Under the pieces are notes generated by a model. The model worked only from the letters and a program-made list of their open reading frames with translations, was not told where the DNA came from and searched no databases. A program made the position numbers and the translations under genes. Below are positions 25,088 to 33,426 of a DNA stretch of 64,000 nt, piece by piece; the first letter of the stretch is position 1; every line of letters begins with the position of its first letter. The stretch is taken from positions 186,001 to 250,000 of the forward strand of contig DASRBN010000019.1 in NCBI GenBank assembly GCA_035653615.1. The letters run 5' to 3'. The DNA comes from Ktedonobacteraceae bacterium. Lineage in GTDB: Bacteria > Chloroflexota > Ktedonobacteria > Ktedonobacterales > Ktedonobacteraceae.

Positions 25088-25442
25088 AGGTGGTTCCTTT
25101 CTTTTCTCTCTCCCTCTTGCATTCGAGATGACTGATGGAGAGCGTAGATTTTCTTGCAATTTGCACGTGTATCTATTCTATGAGCCGAGAAAGAAAATGG
25201 CAATTCGGATGTTGTCTCAATCTCTCGCTCATGCCTCCCGGTTACTTCGTCTCAAGCCTGCTTTCCGGCGTATTGAGTACCGGCACTATCATCGTCCTGG
25301 CAGGAATCGTCATGATACGCAGTGCTTTCTGGCTGCTGGCGCAGGCAATGAAGCTAAAGCAATCGCAGATTTTTGCGAGGCCAGTAGGGGCGGGGGTTGT
25401 AGCGGATGCGGGGAAGAGGGAGCTTGCCAAAAAAACTATATG
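25088..25442. other. Gap with a possible small membrane-protein remnant and a repeat copy
   Basis: On the plus strand from ATG 25135 an open frame includes YFVSSLLSGVLSTGTIIVLA and a following hydrophobic stretch, then runs through a G-rich repeat (25381-25428) and overlaps the 3' end of the GH39 gene antisense. It has no good ribosome-binding site and its tail has no protein-like features, so I do not call it a gene. Otherwise the gap holds the promoter region of the DUF899 gene. Confidence 0.35.
25381..25428. repeat. G-rich interspersed repeat
   Basis: CCAGTAGGGGCGGGGGTTGT then GGGAGCTTGCC, shared with 5826-5880 (inside the helicase gene) and 33074-33115. It lies 15 bases beyond the stop of the GH39 gene. 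Confidence 0.6.
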
Positions 25443-27347
25443 TCATCCAGGCGTCAACCGCAGCCTCAATACTCCTGGCATCGGCAGCTCGAGATCGAAA
25501 TGGGCAATGCTGCCGGTTGGTTTCACATCGGGCAATGATTGCTCGTCGAGTTTATCGGCGGCATGTAATTGTTTCCATTGCGCGGCTGTGGGCCAGTCGC
25601 GCTCTGATTGCCAGTGAGCAGCGATGTTGGAGTGGCGGGCGTCGACGCGTGCCAGCGAACAGTGATAGGGGCGGTCTTCAAGCTGTTCGATGCTGATGCG
25701 CAGGCGGCGATTGAGCAGGGGACTGCCCTGGACTTTGGACTGGTCGAGCGTGCCGTTCCAGGCCAGGATGTCTATGGAGCCATCCGCTTTGCGAGTGGCC
25801 CAGGCATCTACCAGCGACCCGGCACCATCTCCTTGCAGGTCAAGCCGCACGAGGTCCGTGCCCATGTCTTGCAGCAGGGCCAGCGCCCAGAAACGCGGCT
25901 TGCGCAGGTTGCCGATGGTGAGCAGCCCGAAGCCGCCGTGCAGCAGCTTGGATGGCCGTCCCAACTCCTCGAAGTGATCGCTGATGACCCAGTAAGAAAG
26001 GGCATCGCCTCGTCCCTGGATGCTTTTCATGCCATGTAGTACAAATGGCGCGCCGAACGCCTCGTCGTCGACGGCGGCAAAGTGCGTTGGTGATACGCCC
26101 CATTCCGTCCACCAGATCTTGACGTTCTCGCATCCATAGGCTTTGAGCGCCTGCCGTATGTCCAGTGGCAGGTTGCCGTAGGTGTGAGTCGAGACGAAAT
26201 CTAGCGGAAGCTGCTTGCCGCGCACGAAGTCCAGCAGGGCGGAGATCCATTCCGCCGCCGCGCTTGATGGGCCACCCACGAGTAGACGCTCATCGACCGA
26301 CTTGATAGCGCGGGCGCTTAGCTCATAGAGCCGGAAATATTCTTCCTGGGTGCCGCTCCAGAACACTTTCAGGTTGGGCTCATTCCAGACCTCGAAACCC
26401 CATTGGGTCACTTCCTCGATGCCGTAGCGTTCCACGAGATGCGCGGCGAGTCGATGAATCAATGCTTCCCAGCGCTTCCAATCGCGCGGCGGCGAGATGA
26501 TGCCGCGATAGGCAAAGACGGTGGCGTCAGGATCAGAGGCCAGGTCGCGCGGCATGAAAGAAAGCTCTACCACCGGGCGCAGCCCTATTTCCAGCAGGTC
26601 ATCATAGATGCGGTCGATGTTCGTGAAATCGTACCGCGGCTCTCCATTAACCTCATGGTAGACAGGATGTTCGATATCTTCCTGTGTGAGACCATCCGCG
26701 AGAGCAACACCGGCAAGGCGCGCGGGCGTTGTCAGGATGGCATGGGCACGGATGTGAGTAGCGCCCAGTTCCGCGCGCGCAATGCGCAGCGCCTGCGCGA
26801 ACTCCGCGCCGATATTGTTGCTGCCCGGCCCTTCACCATAGAAGAGTTGTGAGAGATGCTCCGAGCCGAGCATTTGCCACACTCGATGAATATGGCCCGC
26901 CGCCGTCCGGGCTTTGACATTCAGGTTCAGCAGCGCCGGACTGCTCGTTCCCGCTTGTGCCTCGACAGGCCCTGTGAGCTTGCCCGGCTTTCCCTTGACA
27001 TCTGAAAGCGAGGCCACGGCATACCAGTAGCGCCTGCCGGGTGTGCCTGTCGTATCGGCATACACCGGCCCGGGTACGGGAATAACATCGCCTCCGCCGT
27101 GATCGATGGGCGCGAAAGGCCCGGACGGCGATTCGCTGCGCTGCACGAGGTATCCAACTGCCCCGGGCACGGGTTGCCAGCGCAAGGTCACCTGGCCTGC
27201 CCCCGCTTCGGCAGTGAGGCCGCCCGGCGGTGGCAACTCGACTGTGGCATATTGCCCCTGTGACACTGCCCCGCCGGAAGAGCGCTGGCCGATGTGTTCT
27301 TCCCATTCAGCGCGCGCGCCGGTATGCTGCTGCGAAGACGTATCCAT
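25443..27347 (-). CDS. GH39-like glycoside hydrolase with N-terminal fibronectin III domain
   Basis: 634 residues. Residues 36-130 are a fibronectin type III domain (GGLTAEAGAGQVTLRWQPVP, GYLVQRSESPSGPF). The catalytic barrel follows, with the probable acid/base Glu in FEVWNEPNLKVFW (about 319) and nucleophile Glu in WWTEWGVSP (about 411), as in GH39 beta-xylosidases and alpha-iduronidases. Further barrel segments are VGGPSSAAAEWI and FVSTHTYGN. There is no signal peptide, so it acts in the cytosol on imported oligosaccharides. It is the last gene of the ABC importer operon, nine bases after the second permease, which supports a xylo-oligosaccharide or related substrate (inference). Confidence 0.82.
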   Translation of the reverse strand: MDTSSQQHTGARAEWEEHIGQRSSGGAVSQGQYATVELPPPGGLTAEAGAGQVTLRWQPVPGAVGYLVQRSESPSGPFAPIDHGGGDVIPVPGPVYADTTGTPGRRYWYAVASLSDVKGKPGKLTGPVEAQAGTSSPALLNLNVKARTAAGHIHRVWQMLGSEHLSQLFYGEGPGSNNIGAEFAQALRIARAELGATHIRAHAILTTPARLAGVALADGLTQEDIEHPVYHEVNGEPRYDFTNIDRIYDDLLEIGLRPVVELSFMPRDLASDPDATVFAYRGIISPPRDWKRWEALIHRLAAHLVERYGIEEVTQWGFEVWNEPNLKVFWSGTQEEYFRLYELSARAIKSVDERLLVGGPSSAAAEWISALLDFVRGKQLPLDFVSTHTYGNLPLDIRQALKAYGCENVKIWWTEWGVSPTHFAAVDDEAFGAPFVLHGMKSIQGRGDALSYWVISDHFEELGRPSKLLHGGFGLLTIGNLRKPRFWALALLQDMGTDLVRLDLQGDGAGSLVDAWATRKADGSIDILAWNGTLDQSKVQGSPLLNRRLRISIEQLEDRPYHCSLARVDARHSNIAAHWQSERDWPTAAQWKQLHAADKLDEQSLPDVKPTGSIAHFDLELPMPGVLRLRLTPG

Positions 27348-27356
27348 GAGGTATCG

Positions 27357-28259
27357 TTACCCTTTCAGGCCCGTTAAGGCAATGCCCTGCGTGAAGTAGC
27401 GCTGGAGCGCCAGGAAGACCGCGATAATCGGCAGCACGACTACTACTGCACCTGCCAGCAGCAGCCCGTTATCGGATGAGTGCTGACCAACCGCAAATGT
27501 CGCCAGCGCCACCGGCAGGTTATATTTTTGATCGCTGGTAAGCACGATCAAGGGCCAGAAGAAGTCGTTCCACGAACTCAAGAACGTCAGGATGGTCACG
27601 GTGGCAAGGGCCGGCTTCGAGAGCGGCATCGCTATGCGCCAGAACAGGAAGAACTCGCTGGCGCCATCGACGCGCCCCGCTTCAAGCAGTTCATCCGGGA
27701 TGCCGAGCATGAACTGGCGCATCAAAAACACGTTGAATGCCGCCGCGGCCTCGGGCAGGATCACCGCCGGAAGCGTATTGACCAGGTGTATCTTGCTCAT
27801 CAGCACGAACAAGGATACATAGGTGACGGCGGCAGGCACCATCATCGTTGACAGCACCAGCAGGAAGAGCGCATTTTTCCCGCCGAACTTCAGCTTGGCC
27901 AGCGCGTAGCCGAGCATAGAGCAGAAGAGCAGGTTCAATACCGTAATGCTGACTGCCAGGATGATCGAATTCAGAAAGTACAGCGGGAAATTGAAATTGT
28001 TGAAAAGCCGGTAAAAGTTATTCAGCGTTGGCGCCTGGGGAATCCAGTCCGGCGGCACAAGAGCCAGCTCAGCAGGATTCTTGAGCGAACTGAGAATCAT
28101 CCAGACGAAAGGGATGATCATCACGATCAACCCCAGGGTAAGCAGGGCGTAGATCCACCAGTTCCGTTTGAGGGCATCGATGCGCGCCTGTTTCTTCTGC
28201 TCCTCCGTTGCATCTGCCGGTACCGCGAAGGCCGGGGTGGTAGTCTGGGTGTCCAACAT
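27357..28259 (-). CDS. ABC sugar permease, MalG/carbohydrate type
   Basis: 300 residues, six transmembrane helices. The cytoplasmic EAA loop reads LEAGRVDGASEFFLFWRIAM followed by PLSKPAL, the contact site for the ATPase. The N-terminus (about 30 residues) is polar. It pairs with the permease encoded 23 bases upstream to form the channel of a CUT1-type importer. No nucleotide-binding subunit is encoded in the operon, so a shared ATPase (MsmK type) from elsewhere is expected. Confidence 0.9.
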   Translation of the reverse strand: MLDTQTTTPAFAVPADATEEQKKQARIDALKRNWWIYALLTLGLIVMIIPFVWMILSSLKNPAELALVPPDWIPQAPTLNNFYRLFNNFNFPLYFLNSIILAVSITVLNLLFCSMLGYALAKLKFGGKNALFLLVLSTMMVPAAVTYVSLFVLMSKIHLVNTLPAVILPEAAAAFNVFLMRQFMLGIPDELLEAGRVDGASEFFLFWRIAMPLSKPALATVTILTFLSSWNDFFWPLIVLTSDQKYNLPVALATFAVGQHSSDNGLLLAGAVVVVLPIIAVFLALQRYFTQGIALTGLKG

Positions 28260-28282
28260 AATCTCTACCTCCTATTGCTCAC

Positions 28283-29236
28283 TCATGTCTGAGGCCGCAG
28301 AATGCGGAACTGAACCAGCGAGACGATGGCAATCGCTACGAACAGCACATAGGCGATGGCGCTCGCGTACCCTTGATTGAAGTAATTGAAGCCCTGTTGG
28401 TACAGGTACATCGAGACGGTGAGCGTGCGGTTGAGCGGGCCACCGCCGGTCATCACAAATGGCTCCGCGAAGACTTGCAGGAAAGCGATACTGGTGGTAA
28501 CCACCACGAAGAGCATCGTGGGCTGCAGCAGCGGCAGCGTGATGTAACGAAAGCGCGCGAAAGAACCCGCGCCGTCGATGTGAGCCGCCTCGTAGAGCGT
28601 CTTATCGATGCCTTGCAGCCCGGCGAGGAAGATGATCATCGCGCCCCCCAGGTTATGCCAGACGGCCATGAAGATGATCGAGGGCATCGCCAGGTTCGGG
28701 TCGCCGAGCCAGTTTATGCCCGGCAAACCAACCGCGTGCAGCACATTGTTGATAAGGCCCACGTCGGGGTCATAGAGATAGCGCCAGACGACGGCAATGG
28801 CAACGATACTGGTGACGACCGGCAGGTAATAGCCGACGCGGAAAATTGCCCGAAACGCCCCCACACCTCGATTCAGCCCGACGGCAATCAACAAAGCGAG
28901 AACGACATCGAGCGGTATGCCGATGACCACGAACTCGAGCGTGTTCAGTACGGCAGCGATAAAATCTGGGTCATGGGCAAGCTGCACGTAGTTGCGGAAG
29001 CCAATGAAATTCAGGTTGAACGGATTCGCTACGTTAGCGATGCCGAAGTCAGTGAAGCTCAGGATCAGCGAGGCGATGATGGGCGCGGCCATGAAGACCA
29101 CGAAGATAATGATCCACGGCGATGCAAAGAGCCAGGGTACCAGGCGACCACCGAGCCTCACCCGCGACCTGCGCGGCGCTTTGTGCGCCGCGCGAGCCGC
29201 CGGGGTGACGGTAGATGTTCGAGTTGTAGTACTCAT
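28283..29236 (-). CDS. ABC sugar permease, MalF/UgpA type
   Basis: 317 residues with six helices; the first is LFASPWIIIFVVFMAAPIIA. The EAA loop reads YEAAHIDGAGSFARFRYITL followed by PLLQP. The start lies three bases after the stop of the binding-protein gene, so translation is probably coupled. It is the first permease partner of the CUT1 importer. Confidence 0.9.
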   Translation of the reverse strand: MSTTTRTSTVTPAARAAHKAPRRSRVRLGGRLVPWLFASPWIIIFVVFMAAPIIASLILSFTDFGIANVANPFNLNFIGFRNYVQLAHDPDFIAAVLNTLEFVVIGIPLDVVLALLIAVGLNRGVGAFRAIFRVGYYLPVVTSIVAIAVVWRYLYDPDVGLINNVLHAVGLPGINWLGDPNLAMPSIIFMAVWHNLGGAMIIFLAGLQGIDKTLYEAAHIDGAGSFARFRYITLPLLQPTMLFVVVTTSIAFLQVFAEPFVMTGGGPLNRTLTVSMYLYQQGFNYFNQGYASAIAYVLFVAIAIVSLVQFRILRPQT

Positions 29237-29239
29237 TCA

Positions 29240-30475
29240 TCAGCTCCCGGTGCCTATGGATTGCGCTTTCTGTTGCATCGTCTGCGCGCCCTGCTGCGGG
29301 GTCATCTTCCCAAACATCACCTGCTGCATCTGGTCATCGATCATGTTAGCGATCTGCTCCCAGTTGACGATAGTGGGAGGGCCCTTGGTGTCGCTTAATT
29401 GATCGTGGAAGATGGTCAGGTACTTGTTTGTAGCAAGCGTACCGCTACTCCAGGCCGCCTTCACCGCGGGCAGGTCCGAAACGGTTTCATACCACTTTTG
29501 CTGCACAGCCGGCTGCGTAACATATTGCACGAACTTCCAGGCGGCAGCGCGATTGGGACTGTTCTTGAAGACGACCATATCGGCTCCCCCGGCGAACGAG
29601 GTGTTCGTGATATCCTTAGGCAGTGTGGTGATCGCCCATTTGCCGTTCATTGCCGCTCCGCCCTCTTGCTGGATCAGGCTGATCTCCCATGGGCCTGAAA
29701 TGAACATCGGTGTCGATCCACTGACAAAGCCCTGCGCAACATCGAAGTTTGGCGGCTCCGTCATGGGCGTGAGGCCCTGTTTGAAAAATTGCTGGTAGTA
29801 GGCGAGGGCCTGTACTACCGGAGAGGTATTAAAGGTGAACTGGTTGTTGTTGTAGACTCGCCCACCGGCCTGCCAGACAAGAGGCAGCCATTCTTCCCAG
29901 TCGTTGGATTGCAACGAAATGCCGTACTTCGCTCCGCCTTTCTGCTGCATGGCTTTGGCATCCGCCAGCAGTTGCTGCCAGGTCTGAGGTGGGCTGGTGA
30001 TACCGGCCTTCTGGGCGATATCGGTACGATAGAACAGCACGCGAGTATCGACGTACCATGGGACGCCATAAGACTGGCCGTTATAAACGGTGGTATTCCA
30101 GGCGCTCTGGAAAAAATCGCTCGGGTTAAAACTGCTGGGAGTGGTATCCAGCGCGCCGGTCTTGGCAAATTCTGCCATCCAGGTCGTGCCCATCTGGGCG
30201 ATATCGGGCGTCTGGTTCCCTTCGACCGCGGTCAGCAGCTTGCTATGCGCATCACTCCAGGGAATAGACTGCACCGTAATGTGGATATTGGGATTCTGCT
30301 TCATGAAATCGTTCGCGAGTACCTTCAGATTATCGCCCTCTGTTCCCATGGCCCATATTGTTAGATTGCCGGAATTAGCGTTACCGCTTCCACCTCCGCC
30401 TCCACCGCAGGCGGCCAGGACCATCACAAGCAGCGTCAGTGGTGCAAGAATGGCGAGGAGCTTATGTTTCCTCAT
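29240..30475 (-). CDS. ABC sugar-binding lipoprotein
   Basis: 411 residues. A lipoprotein signal (LAPLTLLVMVLAAC-GGG) anchors it outside the membrane. The type 1 extracellular solute-binding pattern is clear: NLTIWAMGTEGDNLKVLAND, QSIPWSDAHSKLLTAVEGNQ, TPDIAQMGTTWMAEF, PWYVDTRVLFYRTD and FISGPWEISLIQQ. It delivers sugars to the two permeases encoded directly downstream. It is the first gene of the operon 30475 to 25443; an inverted repeat at 30528-30557 in its upstream region could bind a sugar-responsive repressor. The specific ligand is not readable; the GH39 enzyme points to plant cell wall oligosaccharides. Confidence 0.9.
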   Translation of the reverse strand: MRKHKLLAILAPLTLLVMVLAACGGGGGGSGNANSGNLTIWAMGTEGDNLKVLANDFMKQNPNIHITVQSIPWSDAHSKLLTAVEGNQTPDIAQMGTTWMAEFAKTGALDTTPSSFNPSDFFQSAWNTTVYNGQSYGVPWYVDTRVLFYRTDIAQKAGITSPPQTWQQLLADAKAMQQKGGAKYGISLQSNDWEEWLPLVWQAGGRVYNNNQFTFNTSPVVQALAYYQQFFKQGLTPMTEPPNFDVAQGFVSGSTPMFISGPWEISLIQQEGGAAMNGKWAITTLPKDITNTSFAGGADMVVFKNSPNRAAAWKFVQYVTQPAVQQKWYETVSDLPAVKAAWSSGTLATNKYLTIFHDQLSDTKGPPTIVNWEQIANMIDDQMQQVMFGKMTPQQGAQTMQQKAQSIGTGS

Positions 30476-30527
30476 GCCGTATCTCCTTTCTTCTCAAGAA
30501 ACCCAGGATTCTGAATCATCTATATTC

Positions 30528-30557
30528 ATTCTTTTATCGAGAGGATGATAAAAGAAT
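30528..30557. promoter_or_regulatory. Inverted repeat upstream of the sugar importer operon
   Basis: ATTCTTTTATC (30528-30538) and GATAAAAGAAT (30547-30557) are perfect inverted repeats with an 8-base spacer, 53 bases from the first ATG. A candidate operator for a regulator encoded elsewhere, or a leader hairpin. Confidence 0.4.
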
Positions 30558-30768
30558 AGGTTACTTTGCCCAACAATGAGTAGGAGTTATCTATCTAAAG
30601 GTGACCACGCCCGCAAATTCAATTGCTAGACTGAAATCACATCCATTATATATTAGCAATCTCTTCTATATTGAAACCTGCGATATTTAAGACACGTATA
30701 ATATAGTTCGAAGGAATACATTTGCCCCGCTGAGACGGTGAGACGCAAGGGTTTGCAGTTTCTCCTTT

Positions 30769-30795
30769 TTCCCTGTATACTTGGTATACAGGGAA
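30769..30795. promoter_or_regulatory. Perfect inverted repeat upstream of the six-helix transporter gene
   Basis: TTCCCTGTATAC and GTATACAGGGAA around TTG. The arrangement fits a dimeric regulator site such as a TetR or GntR operator. It lies about 90 bases upstream of the ATG at 30884. The rest of the 30476-30883 gap is AT-rich promoter sequence, with TATAAT at 30697-30702. Confidence 0.4.
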
Positions 30796-30883
30796 TATAT
30801 CGCACCACGAGCTAATTCATGCTTCCTATTCCCTCGGCATTTACATGGACTTGTCGTATAGAACTTTTTGAGGAGGATTTGAC

Positions 30884-31492
30884 ATGACACAGTTTGTTTT
30901 TCCCCCGTCGGCATTTCTTCCACTCGCGATTGGCTTCTTTGGCCTCGGCACCGGCTACTTCGTCTGGGGAGGCCACGCGGTATTCGGCTACCCCAAGGAA
31001 TCATTGGATGTGAGCCGGTCGATGGGTATGTGGGCATTCTGGATGCCGGGCTTCATGCAGTTTATCACCGGCATTACTCTCCTGGTCGGATTGACCTGGT
31101 TCAATGTCTTTGCCAAGCCGGGAGGCGCGGCGACTTCACCCCTCTATATGGCCGCGCTGGCTTTCACGGCATATGGTATCCACTGGTTTGCCATGGCGCA
31201 CCGGCGTTTCATCGGTGCCAGCGCATTGCCCGACGCCTGGATGGCAATTGCATTCTTTTTGATCTCCGTACTGGGCGTGATTGTTTTCGCAATCGCGGGC
31301 GATGTTCCGGTCGTGATCGTCTTTATCGGTCTGTCTTTGATCTACCTGACGGAAGCTCCCACGCGCTTTGGCTTCTTCCCCATGGGAGCGCGCCTGGTCG
31401 GTATCTGGCAGTTGCTTACCGGCATCTGGCTGATGTACCTGACATTTGCCGTAACATTGAACTTTTCCAACGGCCTGCACCTCTGGGTATAG
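30884..31492 (+). CDS. Six-helix membrane protein, possibly acetate transporter (GPR1/FUN34/YaaH) family
   Basis: 202 residues, GAGGAGG upstream of the ATG. Six hydrophobic helices. The pattern LPLAIGFFGLGTGYFVWGG, GMWAFWMPGFMQFITGITLL, AFTAYGIHWFAMAHRRF and LVGIWQLLTGIWLMYLTF follows the layout of the acetate/succinate transporter family (small residues in each helix, AFTSYGxFW-like motif), but the signature NPAPLGL is missing. Assignment is therefore tentative. It is monocistronic with a good intrinsic terminator downstream. Confidence 0.55.
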   Translation: MTQFVFPPSAFLPLAIGFFGLGTGYFVWGGHAVFGYPKESLDVSRSMGMWAFWMPGFMQFITGITLLVGLTWFNVFAKPGGAATSPLYMAALAFTAYGIHWFAMAHRRFIGASALPDAWMAIAFFLISVLGVIVFAIAGDVPVVIVFIGLSLIYLTEAPTRFGFFPMGARLVGIWQLLTGIWLMYLTFAVTLNFSNGLHLWV

Positions 31493-31510
31493 GCTGAAGC
31501 AGGCGCTGGT

Positions 31511-31564
31511 AGGGCGTATCTTCCTATTCTTTCCAGATCAGGAAGGTACGCCTTTTATTTTAAA
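31511..31564 (+). terminator. Intrinsic terminator after the six-helix membrane protein
   Basis: AGGGCGTATCTTCCT (31511-31525) pairs with AGGAAGGTACGCCT (31540-31553), with a G-T and one bulge, and is followed by TTTATTTTAAAAT. Confidence 0.7.
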
Positions 31565-31648
31565 ATGGGCAGGTCGGCTAGCGTCTCTTTTTTCCACTGT
31601 CGCAGGTGATGAAAGTCCGTTTTGTGAGAAAATATGAGGATACATTCC

Positions 31649-32110
31649 ATGTTCACCCTACGTCGTTACACCCCCGCCGATCAAGAAGCTATCGAGTACC
31701 TGCATGTCTATGCTCTTGAGCAGACCGGTGCCTATCTGGGACGCGGCCCCTGGGACGATGATATCTATACCATTGAGGAAACGTATCTTAACAACCAGGG
31801 AGAATTTTTGATCGGCGAATGGGATGGGGTCTTCGTGGCTATGGGAGCCTTTCGCCACACGGGTCCGCGGCGTGCCGAAATCAAACGTATGCGTGTCCAC
31901 CCTGACTACCAGGGTCGCGGGCTTGGCCAAATCATCCTCAACGAACTCGAAGCCCGCGCCCGCGCCATGGGCTACAAAACCTTGCACCTGGATACATCGA
32001 TCCTGCAAATTCCCGCCCGTAAGCTCTACGAAAAAAACGGCTATCGCGAGGTTGGCAGGGATAACTATGGCGGTCTGGAAGTCATTTTGTATGAGAAAGA
32101 ACTGGGTTAA
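31649..32110 (+). CDS. GNAT family N-acetyltransferase
   Basis: 153 residues from ATG 31649; ATG 31634, five codons earlier, is also possible. The GNAT fold is shown by FTLRRYTPADQEAIEYLH, AEIKRMRVHPDYQGRGLGQI (with the acetyl-CoA pyrophosphate loop QGRGLG) and ARKLYEKNGYREVGR. The family moves the acetyl group from acetyl-CoA to an amine on a small molecule or protein. Substrate unknown; monocistronic. Confidence 0.82.
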   Translation: MFTLRRYTPADQEAIEYLHVYALEQTGAYLGRGPWDDDIYTIEETYLNNQGEFLIGEWDGVFVAMGAFRHTGPRRAEIKRMRVHPDYQGRGLGQIILNELEARARAMGYKTLHLDTSILQIPARKLYEKNGYREVGRDNYGGLEVILYEKELG

Positions 32111-32225
32111 GCTCTATCCCCTGCTTTCCTGCAATTCCCTTTCCATTTCTCCCACCTGCGCTACGCCGGTCGCTGAAACATTACCCTGAGAGACTGACTA
32201 CTGCTGCTACAATGTCCGCATCCTC

Positions 32226-32843
32226 TTAGTTAGGGATAATGCTGCCGATACCGTTCGAGTTGAACTCGGTAAACCAGACATTGCCGTCAGGGCCGCTCGT
32301 AATCCCCTCAGGCGTGCTTCCAGGTGTGGCCTGGTATTCACCGGCGAACTGGCCGCTGGGCAGCATGCGCCCGATGCGACTGGTGCCTGACTCGGTAAAC
32401 CACAAGACATCATCAGGGCCGGTCGTGATCTCTTCGGGAAAACTATTGGGAGTCGGCAGAGGATATTCAGTGATTTGCCCGCTGCTGGTGATGCGCCCAA
32501 TCTGGTTGGCAGACGTCTCGACAAACCAGAGCGCGCCATCGGGGCCGCGCGTAATGCCCTGCGGGCTGCTACCGGGAGTGGGGGTAGGAAACTCAGTGAT
32601 TTGACCGCTGGATGTGATACGCGCGATCTTGCTCGTTTCACTCTCGGTGAACCACTGGTTGCCGTCGAACCCCACGGTAATGTCGCCGGGAAAACTATTG
32701 GTGCTGGGGATCGTATATTCGGTAATGGAACCAGGATTGGAGGCAGCCAGCACCCTACCGCCATTCAGGCTCAAAATACCTGCCAGCATAAACACGACGA
32801 ACCCCAATTTGAAACACACATTCCAGAGACGGGGAGTTTGCAT
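32226..32843 (-). CDS. Short secreted Vgb-like protein with four repeats
   Basis: 205 residues. Residues 1-34 form a signal peptide (LGFVVFMLAGILSLNGGRVLA). Just four repeats of 41-42 residues follow, each with ITEYxxPTPxSxPxxITxGPDG.LWFTE and IGRITSSG. Family members close a ring of seven blades, like the two others in this window; a four-blade chain would have to dimerise or be a decayed copy. No frameshifted continuation is visible downstream: the frame ends with GSIIPN and a clean stop. Confidence 0.72.
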   Translation of the reverse strand: MQTPRLWNVCFKLGFVVFMLAGILSLNGGRVLAASNPGSITEYTIPSTNSFPGDITVGFDGNQWFTESETSKIARITSSGQITEFPTPTPGSSPQGITRGPDGALWFVETSANQIGRITSSGQITEYPLPTPNSFPEEITTGPDDVLWFTESGTSRIGRMLPSGQFAGEYQATPGSTPEGITSGPDGNVWFTEFNSNGIGSIIPN

Positions 32844-33160
32844 TGTAATGCTCCTTTTCTAACTGAAACAGTTTTTTATATTCATAAGTTTTAATCACCG
32901 CTTCGTTATCCATCGAAGCGTTGTAGAAAGTATGCTTGATTTTGCCCCTGGAAATAAGATCATGTACTGGTCTTTTAGTAGTCTCATCACCCGGCGATAC
33001 TGTGACTACTTTGCATGGATGACGTGCTGATTTTTGCGGTAGAGATGAGGAATAAGGAGAACAATAGGGAAATCAGTAGGGGTGGGGGGCGGGGATAGGG
33101 AGCTTGCTCCGTCCTGGGGCCAGGATATCAGGTAGAGTTTTTACGAGGCCGCCAGGGACG

Positions 33161-33231
33161 TGTCATTCTAAGCGCAAGAAACCGAAGCTCTGAGGAACGA
33201 AGGACTTCGGTTTCTTGCGCTCAGAACGACA
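33161..33231. repeat. TCATTCTGAG-type hairpin variant
   Basis: TGTCATTCTAAGCGCAAGAA, continuing ACCGAAG, faces CTTCGGTTTCTTGCGCTCAG, continuing AACGACA: 27-base arms with two mismatches. The outer ends match the family at 38637, 53527 and 55532, but the inner part differs (CAAGAAACCGAAG instead of CAGCGAAGAATC). Confidence 0.65.
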
Positions 33232-33326
33232 TGCCTGAGAATCAATGACAGTTCCTGGGGCACTACCAGGCAGCGCCGATACTTGTAAAAAAATCATACC
33301 CCGGACGTGTACGTAAGGAAAGGAAG

Positions 33327-33388
33327 AAAGGGCCGGCACTGTGCCGGGTTCCTGGTTGTCCACCTATCCCGTTACAGGCCGGCCCTTT
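33327..33388. repeat. Hairpin downstream of the membrane protein gene
   Basis: AAAGGGCCGGC (33327-33337) and GCCGGCCCTTT (33378-33388) are perfect inverted repeats around a 40-base loop. It lies 38 bases beyond the minus-strand stop at 33427 and may end that transcript. Confidence 0.5.
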
Positions 33389-33426
33389 CCTCTCACTCTC
33401 CCCAAATTTTTGTTTTTCCAGGCCCT

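Larger units (their letters stand above)
32844..33426. other. 583-bp gap made largely of repeats
   Basis: Holds the promoter region of the short Vgb-like gene, a G-rich repeat copy (33074-33115), a long hairpin (33161-33231) and a second hairpin (33327-33388). No open frame in it has a ribosome-binding site or protein-like composition. Confidence 0.6.

Noticed and set aside
25135-25617. Plus-strand frame with a hydrophobic segment
   Set aside because: No ribosome-binding site; the second half runs through a repeat and antisense to the GH39 gene. Kept only as a possible remnant.
28373-29398. Long plus-strand open frame of 341 codons
   Set aside because: Antisense to the permease and binding-protein genes; very rich in Asp, His and Arg as expected for a shadow frame.
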